Shown here: positions 55,282-64,000 of the stretch, piece after piece
Numbering within the stretch: the first letter of the stretch is position 1
How the letters are laid out: each line of letters opens with the position of its first letter
From: Lantana camara
Lineage: Eukaryota; Streptophyta; Magnoliopsida; Lamiales; Verbenaceae
Direction: 5' to 3'
Assembly: GCA_037501455.1 (NCBI GenBank)
Contig: CM074865.1
Location: 40,840,501-40,904,500, forward strand
DNA length: 64,000 nucleotides
Notes under the pieces: generated by a model
What the model was told of the DNA's origin: nothing
What the model saw: the letters and a program-made list of their open reading frames with translations, nothing else
The model's database searches: none
Program-made: the position numbers and the translations under genes

Positions 55282-55571
55282 CTTGAAAAACTCAGTTAGC
55301 TTAGTTTTTGAATTATTTTAGTTTTCCAAGATATGTCGCACACTTTATGATGCAGAGAAGTTAATTGGTTGCTGATTTGGTAAATGTATCTGCAGTCTTA
55401 TTACTGAAGGATACATCCTATACATAATGAATTCATATATGCGCAAAAATGCTTCTGGTGCAGAAATCCATCTTCCATCTACAAATTGTTGAATTTCATC
55501 ATACATTTCTCTACACAACTACATAGATGCTCGATCGGAACCTTTATGGATGTATATATATATATGTACTT
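55282..55571 (-). pseudogene. Helitron-1 Rep/helicase linker, after the catalytic tyrosine region
   Basis: Minus strand: adjacent to LTR-5 is a tract reading IYIHKG, the end of the YxxxY-type region, then EIQQFVDGRWISAPEAF and QLPNQQPI-like sequence, which link Rep to the helicase. Stops are present. The LTR-5 duplication tactt is at 55567-55571. Confidence 0.75.
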
Positions 55572-55962
55572 TGTAGCACCCCGACCGGAAGGCGCCACAT
55601 CCCCCGCACTATGAGCCCTATCCACACATGAAATGGAGAGTTCATACATGAACCAAGCTCACAGCGAACGGGGACACACTCACTCACTAGGCTAGGCGGG
55701 AGCTAAAACTTCAAGACCAAATAAACAAATACCAAAAGGAATAACATATGCGGAAGCAATGCTACTAAATTCATTCCAATATAATAGAACAACGGGTTCA
55801 ACAAACATAATTACCTAGTCCTGCAAATTCGACATACATCATAACATACTCATAATCATACAATGCTCATAATTAACGAATTACAATGAGGGTGTGTGAC
55901 AAGACTCAAGTTGACCAAAAAAAAAAAACTTGACAACACGACACCCCACCTAGCACTCCAAC

Positions 55963-58571
55963 CTACAAGAAAGCTGAAAACAATCCGGTTTCAGTCTATA
56001 GGAGACTGGTGGGTATGAAATGGGCATAATATAATAATACTTTGGAATTGAAACATACACATGCAAGCCCTAATCCCATAGAAGTTTGATAAGAATTTCC
56101 CAAGCGGGCAAAGCAAAGAAAACATCAATGGGATTAAAACTATCATATTCATTCATAATTTAAACATAGGGTTTAAGGCCCGGCGAGTAGGCGTGCATCA
56201 TCTCCAACCTGCTCCTCGTGTGTGCATATCAAAACATACTTTTCATTAACGATCATACATATCCATTTCATAGTCATAATCATAATCAAAATCATAATCA
56301 TACATACAAATTCCAACCTTCTTCCTCCGGTGGTGAACGGGCTAGCAAGACCCGACACCTCATACATAATGGCTAGAGAGGTTCATGAGTCCTCAAAAGC
56401 CCGACTAGCGTTTTCCCGTCAAAACTCCTTACGAGATCCGTTTCGACGTTAATATTTGTTGGAACTAGTGCAAGGGATCCCCGTCGGCCCTTGCCTCCCC
56501 GGTTAGCCACAATACACTAAGTTCCGGGCCCGTGAACATAACATACATGCACCTCGCCATAACATAAGGTCGGATTTCATAAAAGAAGGGCTTAACAATG
56601 GAAAATTATAGACTCCTTTGAAAGACTCGATATATATATATATATATACAATACTTTTGGCTTTAAAACTTTCACATTGGATATATTGGGTCAATTCATA
56701 TCTAATAGAAGAGAAACCCACCTGCTACACCTCTTACCGAACAATACCAAAAGGAAAAGAAGACTTGAGGTAGCCTATGAACCCGGCACGTCTCCGCCCT
56801 CGAGAAAACTGTACATGAGACAATGTAGTGTACTCGTGAGACTCAAGACCCTAAGTGAACCATATATGACGCACGACAATTCAATGAATGTGATATGATA
56901 TGCATAAGAGAATATTTCATGTCATGGAGATGTATAAAGGCACATAGTTAATCACTTCATTCTTTCTTGGAGCGTTCATAATCATTCAAGTTCATATCTC
57001 CCATGTATCATATCAAATCGATCCATAAATTCCGAACAATGATCATAACGCATATTTCAACAAGTACACACTTCATATGAATCATAAAAGAAGGATAAAG
57101 TAGGTAATTAGGGTTCACCCTCCAAGCATCAAGGCATTCCTGCGCATTAAGGAGCAATGAAGGCATGTGAATTCATATCTTGCACATAATACGCCAAACG
57201 AATCCATAAATTTCACAAAATGAGCATAACACACCATATAACATGTTAGGGTCATAATTGGGGTGGGAAATTGCAAGGAAAATGGAAAAGAAACGTAAGA
57301 AGAACTCTGAACAAGATCTTGTAAATTCTGACAGTTTTTGGCGTAACAACTTTTCCATGGCAAAACAGGGCATTAACGCAGCAGCTCTTGGAGGCTTTCT
57401 TATGCCAATTCAACACATATATTATGCATGAAATGAACACTAAATTACCACAATATCATGCCATAATGTGTAGCAACAATAGCTCCAAAACAGCCACGCA
57501 AAAACTGATGCTAGGAAGGAATAAAATTAAACCATGCCATGTCTCAAATTTGCAGCAGTAGAGATGCATGAATTCAGGTCATAAAAGCTTAAGAACACTT
57601 AGCTAACATGTAGAGAAACTAATATAATTCATGTACATGCAATTTCATACAAAATGGAGCTCAGGAAGTCATCAAACCCCGCACAAAATCTGACAGCAGT
57701 TCAAACCGGGAAGAGCAGATTCGCAGCAGTTTTTAAGGTTCAAGAACTCAAGTTCGCAGCCATAATGAAGCATGAATTCAGGGCAAAACAGAGAATATTC
57801 ATAGAGTAACATTTATAATACATGACCAAGCCTTAGCACACGAAATTGGAGGCAAGAATTCAATCATTTGAACTAAAAAACGTGACAGCAGTTCAGTTCG
57901 CACATAGCATACAAATGGGCTTCATGTTTCGGTTTAGGAGCTGAAATTGGATCTAAAATATTGTGGAAAGCATGCTAACATACTAAACAACTAATATACA
58001 TCATATATATGCAAAATGGCACGAATTGAAGCACATTAGAATGACCAACGAACCACAACAATGCAACAGCAGCAGGCCTGTCATGGATCATGCATAAGAA
58101 CAGGTCATGTATTTCGGTTTTGGGGCTTAAAATGGGTCCAAATACTTAAAACATGAATGCTAACATATAGAGAAATGAGTGTACATCAACTCCATGCAAT
58201 TTCACACGAAAATAAGGTCATTTGATCAAGCAACAAACCATAAATCCACACAGCAGTCCCAAAACAGGGGAGGCAGTTTTGATTATCAAGTTTGAGGCTC
58301 TAAATCACATAATTTCAACGAAGGGTCTTAAGAGAAAATCATCCCAACATCACATACTATCCGTTAAGCAAAAAAGAGGCAAAGAAACAAGTCCATAAAC
58401 TCAGTTTAAAGCCACGAACTCAGCTGCACAACCAAGCAAGGTCACAAGAGCAATTACCCCAAAAATTCATATCAAGCTCATAACTCAAACCCTAACCAAA
58501 TCTGATACAAAATCAGAAATAAATGGATGAAAATATGTATAAAAGAGTAGAGAATACATAAATATTCATAC
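55963..58571 (-). other. Candidate LTR intron in LTR-5
   Basis: Minus-strand donor TTCAAG|GTATGA at 58571, acceptor TCTTGTAG|GTT at 55963, 2,609 nt. Position relative to LTR ends matches the other Tekay-like LTRs. Confidence 0.45.
57600..58290. repeat. Degenerate ~185-bp tandem repeat in LTR-5
   Basis: Four diverged units carry 'gctaacat.tagagaaact' near 57600, 57800, 57975 and 58165 and a 'gacagcagttc'-like block near 57690, 57885, 58067 and 58250. It lies inside the candidate intron. Confidence 0.65.
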
Positions 58572-59504
58572 CTTGAAGATTTGGTAAAGAAGGAAAGTGA
58601 TTTGAGCTCAAAATCACAAAAATGCCCAAGGGTTTTTCTTCCTTTCTTCTCTTCCTCTATCTCGATCAGTTGCAGCAGCAAGGGAAGATATTTGGCTCGG
58701 TTTTTGCTGCTAAAAGGGGGAAGAAAGGGCTTAACTCAAGGTACAAAAGTCATGGTTAAGGTATGGTTAAGTTAGAGGAGGGTTATGGGTACCATGAAGA
58801 CTAGTCAACAAAAGGGTTAATCTTGCACAAGCTGCTCGTTACAGTTGGATTTCGGAGGTCTTAATGATTTCAAAAAGGTATGAGGCTTGTTCCATTGTCT
58901 CCGAATCATCGATACAAAGCCAACGGAGGTGACGGAATTCGAATCCGAATTCCCGAGCTCAAGATATCAACTACGGAACCAAGGGTGCGCTAATTGCTCG
59001 TTAGCCCCCGACTTGGATTCCAAAATTAAAATAAATCCGAAACACATGCAAATGAATCCGAAAATACGAAACGAACATATAATCACATACAAGACACGTA
59101 TAAATCCAACATATTAAATTTGCATGAAATTTTGATATCAATTTAAATAGAAACGAAGCACGTAAAGGCCACTCATACACAATGTAACATTAAAAATTCA
59201 TAATATTAACAAATAATATAAAGTTAAATGCGTATAATTAATTTATAAATAGAAATGCATGCATCAATTATGAAACAATGTATTGCATGAGTTCATGCAC
59301 ATATATAATACAATACGCACCACAATTAACATATATATATATATTATGTAAATATATTTGATATTAGTATCATTAAAATATAGTAATTAACATTTAATAT
59401 ATTTAAAATAAAATTAAATATGTAAATCACGTATAAATAATTATTTCGCACAATTTAGTAAACACATACGTCATGCTATACTACCTAAAAACTGGGGCGT
59501 TACA

Positions 59505-60799
59505 TACTTCACACCCTTAATTCCTCCAGAAACTTCAACATTAATATGGCAATCATACTTCAAAAGAAGCCATGGATTGTAAGGAACAACCCATCCATTG
59601 TCAACCATTGTCCCAGACGTATTATTTAGTGGAACTGACATACCCTCTCGTCTTCTATACAATGGATATGAGTCATTTCCCCATGCAGTGTGCGATATAA
59701 ACGACTTTGGGAACCCTTTTTTTCATTTACCTTCTTTCATGCACACACTTTGTCGATTATGATCACCACATGGTCCGTGAATCATATGTTTCATAACAGC
59801 TTCATACAACGCAGGTTCTTTGTCTTTATTAGGTATTTCAGCCTGGACAACTGTGTCAAAATCCTCAGGTGTTCGCAACTTGTCACAATTTTCAAAGATA
59901 ACTAAGAGATGAGTTTGCGGCAAACCTCGTTTTTGATACTCGATAACATATGAGTAAGCACGAACTTTTCCTAGAACTTCTCTATCCACTATATCTTTCT
60001 TAAACTCTTCGAACTTTGATCAGAATATACGTGTTAGCAAGTCCGGACGATCTTGAGGAATTTGTCCTAACTTGAGCTCATTTTTTTATCTCAATCCAAT
60101 TTGGATTGCAAGTCATGGTGATCATCAAGTCATGCTTTCCAAAGGTTTGCACCAAAGCCATCGCATCTTGATAGCGTTGGTACATATCATGCGGGCCACC
60201 TGTAAAAGATGATGGAAGTACTATTCTTTGCCCAATATTCCCTGGAAAATAATATTTTTCAGGTTAATATCAAAAAAATTAATATTGTACACAGTTTATA
60301 ATAAGTACTTTTTATCTACCTGCGTTATTTTCTCCACCATCTAAACAATCTTGGATACCCTGGTATAGTTCTGAATGAATATTATGTTGGTGTTGGCGTA
60401 TCCATCTCAATTTATGAGTTTCAATTTTTACATAGTTATCGACCACAGATTGTTGCAAAAGTCGACCCCCATAAAGTAAGAGTGATTGATCGTTTTCTCG
60501 AATCTGAAAAACAATTGTTTTAGAATTATTAAATGATCATGTTTCATTAATTTTGTCTTTTCCGTTATAAAGCTAAAATTTTAATAAGATGGATATTTGA
60601 ATATTACCTGAAGCATATAAGCACAGAAGTCTCAACATGTTAAACGTCTCCCATCAATAGTACGTGTATTGATGTCCCAACCATATGTGCCGTAAGAAAG
60701 AAGTAGAGGATATTGTAAAGGATCATAATACCCGACAACATCTTGGATATTCATAAGACGACCATCCACAGATTGGATAACAATATCCCTGTTATTCAA
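59505..60799 (-). pseudogene. Helitron-1 Rep nuclease region, decayed
   Basis: Rep cuts and rejoins DNA through an HUH motif and tyrosines. The block KRGLPQTHLLVIF (59935-59900) should carry HAH-type histidines; the first is Gln (codon 59917-59915) and the middle Ala is Thr. Downstream, VDNGWVVPYNPWLLLKYDCH is conserved; LTR-5 then splits the tyrosine region. Upstream parts (60800-60020: the ...RYQDAMALVQTFGKHDLMIT and TCNPNW blocks) are separated by introns or decay near 60240-60310 and 60505-60605. Many stops. Not functional. Confidence 0.85.
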
Positions 60800-61563
60800 G
60801 TTTTAAATATCCTCACTATCGACTATCATAGCAACAACTTGAGATGTTGTGGGAAGGTTGTACTGGTGCTGGTTAGGTTGCTGTTGTTTGAGGATAAGCC
60901 GACATTGGGGTATGTCTGAGCGTTTACCCAGTTGTCTGAAGACACGGACAAATGGGTTACACTCATCGAGTATGTTCTGTAGCTTCATGAGTAAATTCCT
61001 ATTCAACTCATGATTCTCTAAAAGACGATTATCTATTTCGTGCTCTGAATCTACTATCCACATTTGCAAATACCTAGGTCTATGATGGGATATTGGAAGC
61101 AAACTTCCGATTCGATGATAAATAGACCCGTGAGCACGAAATGTATACAACCCTTGTCCGCCTTGCATGAGATTTTCATCTATGTGAACACCAATGGATG
61201 TGAATGACAACACATGATTGTAAGCTTGAACATATTGCCTGAAATGCCTTCCTTCTGAATTTTGTGCGGTAAATATTTCACGTAATGCAACTGGTGTCAT
61301 TATTGGTTGTAATGATATTCCTCCATTTCGACAACAAAGTTGCGATGTTTCACCATGAAATAATTTTGCCCCACAATACTTGCATAATTTTGGCGTAGGC
61401 AATATAAATCTTGCGTATTCAATCCTTTCAGTGAAATTTCTTGCCACATTATAATAACGATATGGACGGAACGGAACATGTTGGCGATTAGTTCCTCTAT
61501 TTCCTCTGCCAACATTGTTGATAGATGCATCGAGAAGAGACTGGTGATTGTGTTTACGATGCC
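60800..61563 (-). pseudogene. Helitron-1 Helitron-like N-terminal domain
   Basis: Open from an acceptor-like ttttttag|g at about 61564 down to 60803. It contains CKYCGAKLFHGE (zinc-binding), CCRNGGISL, then FRAHGSIYHRIGSLLP and QMWIVDSEHEIDNRL, which together mark the Helitron-like N domain. The frame ends with TAA near 60803, a premature stop or exon end. The first exon would lie right of 61600 and is not recognised. Confidence 0.88.
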
Positions 61564-61960
61564 CTAAAAAAATTTATTTGATTAAATTATTGGTGTATAT
61601 AAGACGGTTACAAAGGAATTAACAATGTTGATGCCCTATATGACTTAATTGATTAATATTAATTGATTTATATGTTTTTATATTTTTTAATATAATATTC
61701 TTCGAATTCACGAAATATACATGTATAGTAATTTCTTATTAGTAAATAATTGGGCTGATTTTTTTATATATAGATCTATGTAAATATTACAAAATACACG
61801 TGTATTAAATAGTGCACTAATATATTCATCATAGATCAGTTGATTAAATAGTTGCATGACCTTTAAAAAAAATTTAACGTAGGTGTCTATTAGAGCTTGG
61901 TAGAATATTTGAATATACTATGCATATCCAAAATAAAACTATAAATCCTATAAATGGAAT
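61564..61960 (-). other. Helitron-1 upstream AT-rich stretch
   Basis: AT-rich, no gene seen; probably an intron or 5' region. The last five bases (ggaat, 61956-61960) should be the LTR-6 target duplication, but the other copy is outside the window. Confidence 0.5.
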
Positions 61961-62452
61961 TGTAACGCCCCGGTTTTTATTTATTAATATCTTGTGTTTA
62001 AAATAATTTTATAAATTATATTTTATAATACTTTCATGAAATTCATATTAAACTTATAATTTATCTCAAAACTTGGAAATGATTTAATTGTCAACTTGGC
62101 CCTATATGTCCATTCTTTAAACTTAGGGGCCAAATTGCATGAAAACCTTTTAGGACTAAAGTGATCACTTTCCAAACTTGATATCCTTAATTGCTTAACT
62201 TAAATAACTTGGAGGGTTTAATTGCAAATATTACATATTTCCCAAAATATCACGGTATATCATCTCTAAGCTTCTTCAATCATTTTGCTTCCAAATTCTT
62301 CAACATATTTGCTTCCTCTCTCTCTCGGTATTAAGAAGAAAAGGGAAAGAAGTGATTTTCATCCATTTCATCAAGAATTTCAAGTGTTAATCCAAGTTTG
62401 GGAAGCTTGATCATCACCCTCATCCATCTTCTTCCTTTCTTTCATTTCCAAG

Positions 62453-63703
62453 GTTGGTTGTGCATGAACTCTTGATTCTTGAGCATATATGATTGAGCTA
62501 GGGTTTAGGATTTATATGTTAGATGAGTTAATTGAGGTTGGAAGCATGACTATGTGATTATATCATGAATTATGGCATGATTTGTGCATGAATTGGTTGA
62601 GAATTGAGCTTGAATGATCAAGTATGATCATGAGTGTGGAATCATGAATTCTGGATGATCTTGTGTGGTTTGAGTGTTTAAGTATTATGATATCATTTCT
62701 TGAACCTATATACATCATATTACCAGAAAATCATGACATGGTTTATTGAAAATGGATTTTTGGTTGGCTTGTTATGCATTCCCGTAGCTTTCCCCTGTTT
62801 TTCCTCTGTTCTTCACATTTGCAGAAACAGGGAACGGCCGTTCCCAGCCTCAAGGCATTGTGGGAACGGGCGTTCCCACCTTTTCAAATGGTTTGGACGG
62901 CCGAGCATGGGAACGGCCGTTCCCATTTTGGCCTTGAGCCGGAAGGGCCGTTCCCAGCTTGCGCGCGTTTTAAAAGGGGAAAACGCTGGTACGTTTTTGG
63001 GAGGAATGGGAACGACCGTTCCCAGTTTGCAAAGGGATCCGGAACGGCCGTTCCCACCACGCTGACAGAACAAATGTGACTGCATAAAATTACATTTTTA
63101 GCCCCTCGATCCAACGACTTCTTTGACCCCGAATTGCTGTAATATGTGTTCATATGATGTGAAACAACATGTTATCATACCACATTGCATTTTCGTGGTC
63201 ATCTCGATACATTTCCGCCGTTCGTCACATTTTGTGAATGTTAGGTCATGTCTCATGTATAAGTGTCGTGTTTGCACAGGTCACGAGGGTAGGGACGAGG
63301 AGCAAGCACCGTAGGCCGTGCCTACTTGTCTTTTATCAGTATAGGTGAGGTTTTGTTTTGGTAAAACCAACCCTATAACCCCTATGTGCCAAAATAGTAT
63401 TTACATTATACTTGCTATAAATCATTGACCATTTCAAGCCAGGTTCAAGCAAGCATGTTCATGTACATTTGGAGTAAGGTTGGAGACCGCCCTCACTCGT
63501 CGGGGCCATGTATTGATTGATTGCATGAAACGATCCAGTAATTAATATTGATAGTTGTAATCTCGGGCGAGTTCTCTATCATTGTGAACTTATACTACTT
63601 TTAATTATAAAACCTCACCCGAGGTTATAACTTGCATGTGATTGCGCTATATATATTTATGCCCCTCACTCAGTCTTCGGTAGACTGATACTTCACCTTT
63701 CAG
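62453..63703 (+). other. Candidate LTR intron in LTR-6
   Basis: 1,251 nt between the donor-like GTTGGT at 62453 (weaker than in the other LTRs) and TTTCAG at 63703. It contains the palindrome array about 380 nt after the donor. Sequence downstream of the acceptor ('cgtgctaggcggg') matches that in LTR-3, -4 and -5. Confidence 0.4.
62830..63055. repeat. Paired palindrome array in LTR-6 (GGGAAC..GTTCCC)
   Basis: Six 16-mers start at 62830, 62862, 62909, 62940, 63008 and 63040, spaced 32, 47, 31, 68, 32, so three pairs. Copies 1 and 3 are perfect (GGGAACGGCCGTTCCC); copy 3 extends to 20 bp at 62907-62926 and copy 2 has arms GTGGGAACG/CGTTCCCAC (62860-62879). Open frames here on both strands are products of the repeat. 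Confidence 0.92.
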
Positions 63704-64000
63704 GTACTTGAGAGCCGGTCGTGCTAGGCGGGAGTCTGGTCCAGTCCTGCATTATCACGAGTCTAGCAGTGCACCATCATGTATATATTTTACTACTTCT
63801 CATGTTATGTCAGTTGTTATCACATTCTGAATACTTGATCATGTATAAGAAATGATAATGTATTGATAGTTAGTTTGGTATCTATACGTATCTATCTGAT
63901 AAATATGGTACCTATATGTAATTATGAGCTAATGCTTCCGCTTTTAATTGGTTATGCATTGGTTTTGTATTGCTTTAGGGTTTAGTCCCGCCTAGCTCGT

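Larger units (their letters stand above)
55572..59504 (-). mobile_element. LTR-5: Tekay-like solo LTR (3,933 bp)
   Basis: Plus-strand ends TGTAGCACCCCGACC (55572) and ggggcgttaca (59504), flanked by a perfect duplication TACTT (55567-55571, 59505-59509). No coding region, so it is a solo LTR. It shares the 'cacatcccccgcacta' block with LTR-3 and LTR-4. A candidate intron (58571 down to 55963) contains a degenerate ~185-bp tandem repeat where the others hold palindrome arrays. Confidence 0.93.
51970..61960 (-). mobile_element. Helitron-1: rolling-circle transposon with Rep-helicase remnants (5' end outside window)
   Basis: The 3' terminus on the minus strand ends CTAG at 51970, preceded by a hairpin (arms cgttgc/gtaacg, about 51989-52004). 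The host base before it is A, and homology to Copia-A predicts T after the far end, giving the A|T insertion site of Helitrons with no duplication. Coding remnants: Helitron-like N domain (61563-60800), Rep (60800-59510), Pif1-type helicase (55281-53240). Interrupted by LTR-5 and, at 61961, by LTR-6. Its 5' TC end is not in the window. Confidence 0.88.
61961..64000 (+). mobile_element. LTR-6: Tekay-like LTR, plus strand (3' end just outside window)
   Basis: Starts TGTAACGCCCCGG. The last bases in the window (cgcctagctcgt) match, in reverse, the LTR-5 block about 130 bp from its end, so only about 130 bp are missing. It holds a TATA-like ggtatatc near 62250, a CT-rich leader, a donor-like CCAAG|GTTGGT at 62453, a six-copy palindrome array and an acceptor CCTTTCAG|GTA at 63703. 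Whether an internal region follows is not visible. Confidence 0.85.

Noticed and set aside
15435..63055. CRISPR-like interpretation of the regularly spaced palindromes
   Set aside because: Plant retroelement context, short imperfect repeats, two alternating spacings and no cas genes. Not a CRISPR array.
62700..63153. Open frames on both strands across the LTR-6 palindrome array
   Set aside because: The repeating GNGRSHF-like and NGRS-like residues are translation of the palindromes, not a protein family.

Overview
The window is nuclear DNA from a flowering plant, probably a repeat-rich intergenic or pericentromeric region. It is AT-rich, with local GC-rich blocks. I find no host gene, tRNA, rRNA or CRISPR array. 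Nearly every base belongs to a transposable element, and the elements are nested several layers deep. Names used below: Copia-A, -B and -C (three copies of one Ty1/copia family, tentatively Tork-like); Tekay-1 (a full-length Ty3/gypsy chromovirus); LTR-1 to LTR-6 (Tekay-like solo or partial LTRs, all on the minus strand except LTR-6); Tat-1 (a gag-protease-only Athila/Tat-type element); Helitron-1; and a Mutator-type MITE.

Layout, left to right. 1-441 is the edge of LTR-1. 442-8811 is Copia-A on the plus strand: long leader with a MITE at 2280-2690, decayed gag-pol, 3' LTR from 6887. 8812-11763 is truncated LTR-2. 11764-13444 holds Copia LTR fragments and a small repeat of the kind that carries a 'gtcccacatcgg' core. 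13445-36383 is Copia-C on the minus strand. It is split by Tat-1 (14351-22350, target duplication ACTCC), LTR-3 (24854-28285) and LTR-4 (29299-32630, target duplication CTAAT). 36384-51969 is Copia-B on the plus strand, split by Tekay-1 (38121-50584, target duplication TTATG). From 51970 Copia-B is cut by Helitron-1 (minus strand). Helitron-1 is itself split by LTR-5 (55572-59504, target duplication TACTT) and by LTR-6 (61961 to the window end).

Tekay-1 is very young: its two LTRs are both 3,333 bp, and I found one difference between them. It has a tRNA-Met-type primer site, an extra 251-residue ORF ahead of gag, and gag-protease-RT-RNase H-integrase-chromodomain in one frame broken by a single TGA. 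The Copia copies are all inactivated by stops, frameshifts and deletions. Tat-1 never shows RT or integrase and must have depended on a partner. Helitron-1 has lost its HUH motif and a Walker B residue.

The most unusual signal lies outside the proteins. Four element families (Tat-1, LTR-3, LTR-4, LTR-6) carry arrays of a ~16-bp palindrome with a shared CGG(G/C)CG-like core. Each family has its own arm sequence: GGTAA, GGTCG, CCAAA or GGGAA. In all four the palindromes come in pairs 31-34 bp apart, with longer gaps between pairs. In the three Tekay-like LTRs the array lies inside a candidate intron whose donor and acceptor appear in every complete Tekay-like LTR here. The Copia family has a comparable candidate leader intron containing repeated short hairpins. 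These non-coding architectures are the main candidates for something undescribed.
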